Below are positions 45,386-57,300 of a stretch of 64,000 nt of DNA, one piece after another. The notes under the pieces are model-generated. The model saw only the letters and a list, made by a program, of their open reading frames with translations. It was not told the DNA's origin and did no database searches. The position numbers and the translations under genes were made by a program. Origin of the DNA: Choristoneura fumiferana. Taxonomy: Eukaryota > Arthropoda > Insecta > Lepidoptera > Tortricidae. Within the stretch, counting starts at the first letter, position 1. Each line of letters begins with the position of its first letter. The stretch spans positions 19,700,810-19,764,809 of the forward strand of contig NC_133481.1 in assembly GCF_025370935.1 (NCBI RefSeq). Reading direction: 5' to 3'.

Positions 45386-48300
45386 GTAAGTAACTTTCTA
45401 AAACAAGAATATCGTAAGTCCATTTATCAAATTGTTTTGCATGAGATTATAGATTTAAAATTTCACGTGACAATTTGCTGTCTTATTTCAGATACATTCT
45501 TGGAAAATTGCTGATGAGTTATTGCAGCAGAAGAAGGATGTTCACTCTTGTTATTTTGCCGCGCAGACGATGCGCTCAAAAGTACAACATAACCTATCAG
45601 AGCTCCCTGAGGAGGCCAGGGTTTCGCTAAGAGACTCCTTGGTGGCCCACCTGAGTGGGGACCTGCCGGAAACTAGTCAGCCCATCCTCACACAGCTATG
45701 TTTAGCCTTAGCAGACCTAGCATTACAAATGCCATCATGGCAGAACTGTACCAGTGATCTAATTAAATCATTTTCAAATAAAAACAACACAGCTTTACTA
45801 GAAATATTGACAGTGCTGCCGCAGGAGATAGACTCAGTTAGCTTAAAACTAGGTGAAAATAGAAGAGAGGATATTAGGAATGAATTACGATCAAACACAG
45901 ACTTAGTGACAATGTTTTTGAAAGAGAGTATAACAAATACTCAAAACACACAGTTAGCACTTAAAATTATTAAATGTATGACCTCATGGATACAGGTTAA
46001 GGCTATTAATATACAGGAGGTGCCACAGAATGCGGTGATAGCATACTGTCTACAAGTGTTACGAGATTACAATTGTATAAACACACTGCATGATGCGGCA
46101 TCAGATTGCTTGTGTTCACTGTTGCACAGTTTAGAAGAGAATAATAATAACGAGGATATAGAAAGGTTGTTATTTGACAGTATAGCAGCGCTAGAAGAGT
46201 GTTATCATATAGCTGTTGCTCACGAGGAGGAAGAGAAGGCGGCTAACTTTGCCCGCATCTTTACTGAGCTAGGGGAGACGTTCCTGGAGAAAATTATAGC
46301 GGCTACTGCTTCTGGTCAGACTCACTTTGCTATGAGGGCACTGGAATTAGTTTTGGTGTGTGTCGGACATCACGACTATGAGGTATGCATTGTTGAAATT
46401 GAAGTTGTAAAAAGCAACTAAGGCATGTGGGCAGGTGTAGCTCAAAAGTTGCCCATACTTTGTAAATAATTTAAGAATTGTCCCTCCTGCATACTGTAGT
46501 AAAATTACCATAAAGAAAAGTAGACATTCTGAGTAAATTAGAATAGTCCAGTTCCATACCAGAACTGTAAGCAACAATATCCAGAAAGGGCCTTTCTTAA
46601 CACATTCAGTGCCAAGAATACAACAGATGTGTTCTCTGAACATAGGCAATTTTGTGTTAATTGCCAGCTCCACCATTAATTATTTCAAACTTAACTGCTG
46701 GTGATAAATGTCCAATTTATTGAATTCCACCCCAATTATAATGTATGTATGTATGTAAACTCTTTATTGCACATAAAAATAAAAATAAAAATACACAGAG
46801 AGGAGAACAAAGGCGAGCTTATCCCTTAAAAGGGATTTTATTATGTCAACAAGCTTTCCTGAACAATTATTTAACTATGTTACTTTGTTAATTAGTTTTA
46901 AAAAAACTTAATACTCTATAGAACTCCATCATAGATTTATTTAAGTAATACATGCTTAGCGAAAGTAAATATTTCAGTTATAAACTAGAAAAATCATAAT
47001 CAAGTTTGTCTGCTATTTACTAATTTCATTTCATTTTAATAACTTTCTCTAACTGTATTACTTACTAATTACAACTACTCACAAGAGTTGCTGGCAACTG
47101 GTGGATGCAAGTGGCGAGTTGTCATTCATTGTGGTGTTCAAGGGGGGAGGCTTTTATCAATACCCAATACTTCTGGTCCTATTTGTGTGTTTGATTAGCA
47201 CAAAGCGTATTCACTCGTCCTTTATTATCCGGTCTGCGGTGGAGTGAAATTCCCTAACTCCATCTGTATTCCCTGATCACCACAATCTGGCTGTCTTCAA
47301 ATCTATTAGGCAAGCATGCTCCATCTAAGGCCACATCTTGGCTTACCATCAGTCATGATCATACCCTAGTACTTTTGGGGCGCGGATGATTGACATCAGC
47401 CAAAGAGTAGGTATTGAGTTAAAAAAATAGAGTGCACTCTAGCTAGTTTCTACCTAATGAACGAATTGTTACAAGTCAATGCAGTGGAACTGCAATCGCA
47501 AAAACATCGTGATTTCTTCAAGAAAAATAAAAAAGCACCTATCACAACTGTTAACGTAGATTCAGTGGGTTAAAATGGATATTTACAGCAAGACGCTGCT
47601 GCTTAACTGTTCCAAATTTAGAAAAGATATTAATAAGATATTATTAAGATTTTTTGTTTTGTTGTTTTCTTTTTGTATTATTTTTGTGTTTTATGTACAA
47701 TAAAGTATTTACATACATACATATATAAGAAAACGAAGCGTTGGCAGGCCTCCCACCAGGTGGACTGACGACATCGTGAGAGTTGCGGGAAACCGGTGGG
47801 TGCAAGTGGCGAGTTGTCGTTCATTGTGGCGTTCTAAGGGGGAGGCCTTTGTCCAGCAGTGGACGTCTTCGGGCTGATGATGATGATGATTAATAATTTA
47901 TTTCCAAAATCATATCAACTACTAAATTTACTGCAGTTAATTAATTAACGTTTTTTTTATTATTATCTCATAACATAAGCCTTGGTACTAAATCGTAAGT
48001 ACTAGCATAGTTTACAATTCGCAGTGAGGTTATTATGATTATTCATTAGGCATAATATGATGTTTTGTCATTAATATGACATTAATATGTCTACTCTTTA
48101 GCAAATCGTTCGTGCCCCGAAAGTCCCGGGGCACGGTCATGATTTTGGTCAAACGGATGCCTACGGGTAAAGCCGGACGAGCGTATTTTTTTGAGTCGTG
48201 AGTCGCTTATTTTCGGTCGCGTTATTTCGGCTGCATTCGGTTTTATACAAAAGTCCAGTTTGTGCCACTCGGCGGCTGAAAATGAGTTATACATAAATAA

Positions 48301-51300
48301 ATAAACTGGCCAAGTGCGAGTCGGACTCGCGCACCGAGGGTTCCGTACAAATATTTTAATTGTGATGTAACAAAAAAAATATTCTTTTCTCAATTTTTCC
48401 TTTATCTGTGCTATAAGACATTTTTCGTAGCAAATTTCAAGATGCTGAGTTCACGGGAAGTACCCTGTAAGTTTTGATTCCCTTGCGAGTGTCGAAAACT
48501 TGCAGCATAAACGGCTGTATCTTTTGATTGCGTTGGCTTAGAAGTTTGATTTTTTCACAGCTCCAAGGGACAGTAGACCTGAGTATTTGATATGAATTTC
48601 AGCTTGATACCTCCATGCGTTCCTGAGAAAAAAGGTCTTGACAGACAGACAGACGGACAACAGTGATCCTATAAGGGTTCCGTTTTTTCCTTTTGATGTA
48701 CGGAACCCTAAAAATGAGAATGAGTGACACAAATGAAAATGAGTTATAGAGATGTGCAAGGATGTGTTGTGAGGAATATGTTTGTCATGAACCAATAGGA
48801 ACTCTTCATTTAATTATCCTCGCTCCGCTCAGCTGTTTCCACTAGATCTGTCTGTAAACGAGGGTTGCCAGATGGCCGGGACATCCGGGATGGTCCCGGA
48901 ATTACGTGTCTTGTCCCGTGTCCAGGAATTATACTTTATGTCCCGGATTTCGACAACTAACTATAATAATAGTTTTTTTTAATAAGTTACGAGAGCAGTA
49001 TTTCCTTTCGTATTAAAAATGTAAGCTGCGGTGCCTGCGGTTAACATTGACGGCCTGTTTTCAGAATTCACATAGGTAGGTACCTACATCTGAGAACCGT
49101 TTTTGAGGCCCTTAAAAAAGACTTGCCAAATGACAAAATCTGGGCTCACTTTTTGAAAACGAGCAATTCTATTGATTTTGTCAATTTGAAGAAAATACTT
49201 AAGTATTCGTAACCCTCGAATTGTCCCGGAAATGAAATGCCTGTACCTGGCAACACTACTGTAAACGTAGCCTTATGATGCGACCGTAAGTACGCGATTC
49301 ACAGCTCAAAAAATTACGCTCGTCCAGACGAGCCCTACCTGCTGGGGGGAGCTGGGTTAGCCCTATTTCTATATAAAAAAACCAGCCAGTCCAGATACCT
49401 GATGTTCTTACCAACCTTTATTTCAGGTAGCGGAAATAACCTTCAACCTCTGGTACCGTCTGTCAGAAGACGTGTACCGCCGGGACTACCAGCCACTGTC
49501 GGACGCCTTCAAGCCGCACATCGAGCGGCTCATCGAAGCCCTGGCGCGCCACTGCCAGTGCGAGCCCGACCACACGCAGCTGCCGGAGGAGGGGGACGAC
49601 TTCTATGTAAATAATTACTAATTGCCTACCCTAGAATTGACCCAATGTACACCAATATCTATACCTACCTTATCTGGGGCGTGCAGTGAGCCCTGCTGCT
49701 AGGTGCGGCGCGTGAGCGCAGCTGTCTATCCTCATTGCACGCCAATGCCTCACCTACCTTATCATACCTACCTTAGTAACATAAATATCACGGGACAATT
49801 CACACCAATTGACCTAGTCCCAAAGTAAGCTTAGCAAAGCTTGTGTTATGGGTACTAAGCAACGGATAAATATAATTATATAGATAGATTCATACTTAAG
49901 TACATATTAAACACCCAAGACCCGAGAACAAACATTCGTATTTTTCATACGCATATAATCTCATTACAATACAGCAATGTTCATAATAGAATCCAATATC
50001 GTAATGCTGGTCATTACCTATGGTTTTTGAACGCATAATTGAGGATTTACTATATGGGTGTAGATAAATGCTTTAGCAATACGCAGTTTCAAGTCACTTT
50101 AGCCGAAAACTGGTAGGTATAATAATGTTACCTATAGCTAGAGCTAGAGCTACCGTATGTAACCTTTGTGTGGTGTGGCGCGCAGGAGTTTCGCGTGAAG
50201 GTGCTGGAGCTGATCAAGGATGTGGTGTTCATCGTGGGGTCGTCGTGCGTGTTCCGTCAGATGTTCGCGGCGCTGCAGGCCGACCTGCCCTGGGAGCACA
50301 CCGAGGCCGGCCTCTACGTCATGCAGGCCGTCGCCAAGAACATACTGCCGTGAGTACTAAACGATAACGTACACGACCCAAATGACGGTTTAGAAAAAAA
50401 TTATGAAAAAATGTTTCCATGAGAATACTGCGTTTTTGTTTACTGAATTTCAGGCTTATAATGAAAAAAATATAATCTACGAATAAATAATAAATCGGGA
50501 TTGTAACTGCGTTATAAAAATGGCCCTAGAAAAGTCGTGTCCTAGTAGGCGGGGCTTAAAAATCGTGTCCTGCACGTCATTTGTCTGACATTCATCATTT
50601 TAAAAAAATGTCGAAATCGGTGCAAAGACTGCCAAGTTGAAGTGGGACTGGGCCGGCCACGTCAGCCGAATGCATCCACTGCGGTGGGCTAAAAATGGCA
50701 CTGAGTTGAGAGTTGAGACAGCGGTGGTGGGACAACCTGGACATCATAGTCAAAGTCCAAATATCTTTATTCAATTTAGGCTACAACAAGCACTAATGAC
50801 TGTCAAAAAAAAATTACCACCGGTTCAAAAAACCTCTGTTGAGAAGAATCCGGCAAGAAACTCAACGAGGTTTTTTTTTTAAACAGATTTACAATATTAT
50901 TAAATGATATCTATATTTTACGACGACTGGCCTCAGGCTGCTTTGGATCGGGGGAAATGGAGGGCTTGGGGGGAGACCTTCGCCCTCCAGGCTAGATAAC
51001 CTTCACCTCATGAAGACTGCTCTTGTTACTGAAACTTGTACTTTGGTGTATTTGTAATGTTTCCCCTCCCTTTCCAGAGACGAATACGAATACGTCCCTA
51101 AAGTGGTGGAAGCCATTCTGTCCATGCCGTCGGGCGCGCACCCGGCGGTCCGCAAAACCTGCATCCTCCTGCTGGGCGAACTGGGCGAGTGGATCGAGCG
51201 CCACCCCAGCTGCCTCGAGCCTTGTCTGCAGACCCTCATCGCGGCTTTACAGGAGCCCAAGCTTGCGCACGCCGCCGCTACTGCCTTGCAGGTATGGAAT

Positions 51301-54300
51301 TAACAATAAAAACTAGCTATATACGAGCGATCTGCTTGTATATATACAGAGTGTTCAGCATTAAACCACATTTTTTTTGTGATATTGTTGGGGTTATTTG
51401 CTATCTTTTTATGCCTGGACCTTGGATCCTAAGGGTCACGGTTTTAGAGATATGATTTTTTAAATGTTGTTTCTCAAATTTCCCGAAATTCCTCCTGTTA
51501 TGAATGAATGTATATAAAATTACAATATTTTGTATTTATAATAATAGTAAGCTGTGGTGGCTTAGTGGTTGACCTATCGCCTCTCAAGCAGAGGTCGTGG
51601 GTTCAAAACCCCGGCTCGCCACCTCTGAGTTTTTCGAAATTCATGTGCGGAATTACATTTTGAAATTTACCACGAGCTTTGCAGTGAAGGAAAAACATCG
51701 TGAGGAAACCTGCACAAACCTGCGAAGCAATTCAATGGTGCGTGTGAAGTTCCCAATCCGCACTGGGCCCGTGTGGGAACTACGGCCTAAGCCCTCTTGT
51801 TCTGAGAGGAGGCCTGTGCCCAGCAGTGGACGTATATAGGCTGGGATGATGATGTTTTTATAATAATAGTTTTTAATCTAATTGATAGCCTCATAGGGAT
51901 GTGTATGAGGATTTTTATTCCTCATAATTACTGTTTATATGAAAAAGATCCAACTTCGAAATTTAATTATTAAAAAAAACTGAAGACAATGAAGGCTACC
52001 GTTTTCGCGCTCACCAGTTGGCGCCACTGTAGATAAAGGTCCAGTAGTTCGTCCAGGTACACAATAGCAAACCCAACATATACATTCTATAGGTATTATA
52101 CTTTGTCAATATAAAATTTTCTTCTTATCTTAATGATACAACAAAAATGTATTAAAAATCATTATATATTTTTTTTATTAAAAAGAACCTGTCCAGGATT
52201 TTAATTTAGCAAATTTATTTCTGATATACTAAATTTATTGTAAAATAGGTTTCATTCTGTTATCAGATCGGTGAAGATCTTTTCATGTTCGGATCTTAGA
52301 CCATAACGCATATTTGCCATAATTAATTTCAGGTATTGGAAAATATTCACAAAATTGTTCTAATCCATACCCATACTAATATTATAAATGCGAAAGTGTG
52401 TGTGTGTTTGTATGTGTGTCCGTCTTCGTGATTTTTGGCCTAGAGATAGTTTATGGGCCAGAGAGTGACACAGGCTACTTTTTATCCCGAAAAAAAGCAC
52501 AGTTCTCGAGGGAACAGCGCGCGAGAAATTCATACGCGACAGCCCTCATTGACCCCATGCACTGTAGCGTGACCACAGTTGGTGTTACCGGTTGCAGAGC
52601 ATCTGCAAGGCGTGCAGCAAGCAGGCGTCGGCGCACGTCGTGACGCTGCTGCGCGCCGCGCGCCAGCTGGACTCGCTGCCGCTGCCGCACGCCGCCGGCG
52701 CCGCGCTCGTGCGCGCTCTGGCCGCGGCCCTAGCCGCCCTACCGCCCGACCAGGTACCTAACAGACTACCTTATATTTTTAATCACACTTGCTCGTAAAC
52801 AGAATAATAACAGAATAAAGAATAAAAAAATTACTCGCAAATGTGATGAAAAACATTGTATGTCGCACGGGCGGTACTAGAATGACGAACATCGACTCAT
52901 TAAAGCCCTCAGTCTTCGACTTCGGGCTTCTAATAGACTCTCGTTCGTAATTCCTTATTTACCGCCCTTAAGACACAATGTACTATAACTTCACAGATTT
53001 TACAAAATTTCCCAAGGAAATCATCCCCAAACATCATATCGTATATTTCGTGTGGGTTTCTCCCCTATTTTGAAATGAACAAGTCGGTGGAAATCGAGGT
53101 CTATGGACATTGGACAGCCTCCGGTACAAAAACAACTATCTTGGACCGACTGAAATAAGGACTTGCATCCTTTTACATGTAATGTTTTTGATGAGATCTG
53201 ATTGTCCTCTAGCAAAACTTCCAGGGAACAACGTTAACGGTCGTAACGTATCGCTCCGCCATTCCAGTTGTCGGTGGCGATGCGGGAGGCGGCGTCCATC
53301 CAGCTGGACGCGCTGAAGGCTCTGCTGAAGGAAGGAGGCGCGGGCGACAAGCCGCGGGACCCGTGCGCCGCGCTGGACCTGGTGGCGGCGCTGTTCCGCG
53401 ACCTGTCGCCGCGCGCCGCGGAGGCCTGCGTGCCGGCGCTCGGGGACGTCTGGCCGGTGCTGAGGGACGTCATGCTCCGGTGAGACTCTCACTCACTCAC
53501 TGCTGACTGCTACTTCATCATCATCCCAGCTTATATTTGTCTCATTGCTGGTCATCGGCCTCTTCTCAGGATGAAAGGGCTTGGAGCGTAGTTCCCACGC
53601 GGGCCCAGTGCGGGTCAGGAACTTCACACACACCAAGAAATTATACAACGATTTTCATCATCTCAGCCTATATACAATATGTTCCACTGCTGGTTACCGG
53701 CCTTCTATCAGGATGAACGGGTTTGGATCTCAGTTTCCACGCAGGCCCAGTGCGGATCGGGATCCTCACACACACCTTCAAATTTATTTGCCGGTGTGCA
53801 GATTTACTCGCGATGTTTTCTTTCTCCTTTAAACTGGTGGTAAATTTGGATTGTTATTTGACAAGATTTCGTTTTTTTAACACCTGTAAATTACTACAGG
53901 AATCGAAAGAGTTTTGCCTCCTGAACATGGGAAAATATTTATTATAATTTATTTCTCCATATTTAAAAAATACAAAAAAATGAAAAAATACAGAATAGAT
54001 ATGGTTTCTTTGCCTATTTCACCAGAAAAAGGAGCTGTCATAATTTTGACAGATTTACGTGTTTTTTTTTAAGAGACTAGACAAAAGTAATGGAGCTATT
54101 GTGTGGTAGTTTTGGAGTAAGTACATCTTATAAAAAATATTTAAATAAATTAATAATCTCTTTCCAAACAGAATAAAGAGAACGAGTCAAATTATAGTCT
54201 TATAAATATGTAATATTGTCACATGAATTTCGAAACACTAAGAGCTGCGAGACTGGGCTCGAACCCACGACCCTCCAGCAATAGGTCATACCACCAACCA

Positions 54301-57300
54301 GGTCATCATTTAACGTGACTATAACCAGAGGCGTCTTTACCTATAGTGCAGGGTGTGCGTTGCACACGGGCGCAGCGGTCTTAGGGGCGCCGGCCGCGGC
54401 ACTTTGTACCTATTACATTTTGACCGCGCGCTTCCTAGATGGCGCTAAAGTAATAATTGCACACGGGCGCTACATGGGCTAAAAGACGCTTCTGACTATA
54501 ACAGCTTTATTTCTTCCTGGTCTAAAAGTTCCCAGTGGTTATTTGAGACTCGCAAACTTAACAGAGTAGCATTGATGTGATACATAACAAGAGTGAGTGA
54601 GTGAGTGGTATGGGGCCCGCAGGTACCAGCAGGACGGTCGCGTGATGGAGCGAGCGTGCCGCGCGCTCCGGTTCCTGCTGCGCTGCACGTCGCGGCGCGC
54701 CGGGCCGCTGCTGGCGCCACTGTCGCGCACCATGGCGGCCATCTACGCGCAGCAGCAGCACTCGTGCCTGCTGTACCTGGCGTCCATCCTCGTGGACGAG
54801 CTGGCGCACGAGCCGGACTGCGTGCCGGACCTCATCGAGCTGCTGAAGGCTCTGATGCCGAGGGCGTTCGTGCTGCTGCAGCAGGACAACGGACTCAAGG
54901 ATAACCCGGATACGGTCGATGATTTGTTCCGCTTGTGTATCAGGTGAGGCGTTTGATAACAAAAAACATACAGCGAGGACAAAATTACTCGCAATGCATT
55001 ATGTATAATCATAATTGGATAGATTATCTTCAGTTCAGCACACCAGCAAAAATAGATTCGCTTACTTTGAAAGCGAATTTTTTTTTTAAAGTAATTATAT
55101 TCTATTATTAACCGTTGGGCGTATCTGTAGTGACTTGGGCCGGTTTTTAAGTACAGCCACCGCTCAAAGAGCGAGCAGCCCTTGTAAATTTGTCACATCA
55201 ATTTTTGACACATTTTCCTCTTCCATGTAAGATGTATTGCTATAAAAATCGCAATTATTTTGTTCCCGTGTCACAAACCGCCTGAGGGCCCACTCCGAAA
55301 TTCGAAAGTCGAAGTTCGTATAGTACAGGCCCTCTCACTTTCGTATTGAATAGTATAAGCATAGTAAAAGAGGACAAGTAGGTTCACTACGAACAAGAGT
55401 ACATCGCGCGGCTTATATGTGTGCGCGCCGGTTGGCGCCAGTACGCACGCACACACTGATAATTTAAAGAGGATTAAATTTTCTGTAGTCAAGGCTGCGC
55501 TGCCGTCGGTGCCGTACGTTTCGATTTTAGCTCGCTCGTCTTGCGCTCGCTTCGCGAGATGATCACCTTTCACGTTCCCGCACTCGTACTTACGTATTTT
55601 TTGTGGTATGAGTAATATGTGTACAGTCGCCATCACCATTCCGGCGAATTTATAAACAATATTTTTAAATTTAGTATAATAATAATAATAATAAAACGGC
55701 ATAGAATCTATCCGGTTTCTCTAGATATACACATTGGACATTTAATTGGGCACTTACCCATTGACGGCGTTTAGGCCAAATTTCTATCTATGTTTATTAT
55801 GTTTTATTATGTTTGTTTTTAACTAATTAAAAAATCTATTTAAAGTTAACTTTCGTACTAAAATTAGCTTTGGGCTTATAACTTCTAAATTGTATTTTAC
55901 TTTTTTTTTATCAATATTCCCAGATCTCAAAACTTCTTGGTCTCAGAATACCTAAATTGCAGAATGCCTAATTTTGTTTTCTTATAACACCGGAATCTTA
56001 ATATGGCTGAATTTCAAAATACCTTAGTCTCATAATACCTAAACTTCAAAATCACTTTCATGGGCAAAACAACATATGCTTTAAAACAACCAAAAGTTAA
56101 AATACCTAATTTGTATGTTGAACCGAAACTGTAATATAGATAATTTATTTTTAGGATAGTTTAGTGTAACCTCAGTAAATTAATTAATCCGTAGGTTATA
56201 AAACTTTCAAAAACTATACTAAAAGTCAATAATTAACATCAAATTTCTGAAACACCACCCGTGAAAAAAAAATTAGACATTTTGCCTTTTGGGTGTTTTC
56301 GGTTTGAGTTGTTTTAATATTTTGTTATTAATTAATATTCGGTATTTGAATGAATTGTGCATTTCAATCTTTAGGTATTTAGGGAATATGACATTTTAAG
56401 TCAAAGTCATAAAGAACTTCGTTCATTTTAATACAAAACATAATTTGACATTTTAGGTATTATGAGCCCATGGTAATTTGAAAGTTAGGGGTATTAGCGA
56501 ATAAGGTATTATGAAATTTAGTGGTGTTAAGCCCAAAGCTAAAATTATTTGCCGGTAGGTAATGAAGGGGCTACCCGAGGATTTCATCGATTTTTGACAA
56601 GTTTTCAATCGTATCTCCTACTTTTGCACTACAGATAGAATTATAAGGCAAACGGCTATCGGTTCTCCAATCTTTTATCTCCATTTTTGTCTACCGGATT
56701 TTGAAAAAAAAAAAAAACTTAATTTTGTAAGATTTTTTTAAACTTTGTCTGAAAAAACACTTATTTCCTATCTCTATTGACGTGAAAGATCTAACATTAT
56801 ACGAAATCTACCCTAAGCGTCCGCGCCGGAGCAGGCAGTTGTCGGAGTGGACTACTTGTCCTCTTTTACTATGGTATTTAAGCGTCAGAAAGACGGAACG
56901 ACACGAACTTCGATTTTCAAATTTCGGAGTAGCTCTGTCGATGCTTCCTCCCCCCCGTAATTTATGAATGCTCCCTGACGTGCTGACGTGTGTGTGTGTG
57001 TGTTTCAGGTTCCTGCAGCGTATCCCAGTGGAGTTCCTGTCGTCGGGCGCCCTGCCCGCGCTGGTGCGCTGCGCCGCGCTGGCGGCCGCGCTCGACCACC
57101 GCGACGCCAACTGCTCCGTCATGAAGTTCCTGCACGACCTACTGGCGCGGCCCCACGCCCCCCGCAAGGGTCAGTACACCCCCGCCCCCCTCCCCCCTGC
57201 CGCGCTCGACCACCGCGACGCCAACTGCTCCGTCATGAAGTTCCTGCACGACCTACTGGCGCGCCCCACGCGCCCCCCGCAAGGGGTCAGTACACCCCCG

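Larger units (their letters stand above)
46383..49426 (+). other. Tnpo-SR intron 2, repeat-filled
   Basis: Holds a LINE 3' end on the minus strand (46740-46860, ATGTATGTATGTATG then CTCTTTATTGCACAT), RTE ends (47090-47160, 47735-47893), repeat family E (48303-48713) and a MITE (48862-49258). 48100-48290 is unassigned. Confidence 0.7.

Noticed and set aside
52475..54904. Alternative-frame and antisense ORFs over Tnpo-SR exons 6-8
   Set aside because: Very GC-rich exons are open in all frames; only the frame matching Transportin-3 with consistent splice phases is kept.
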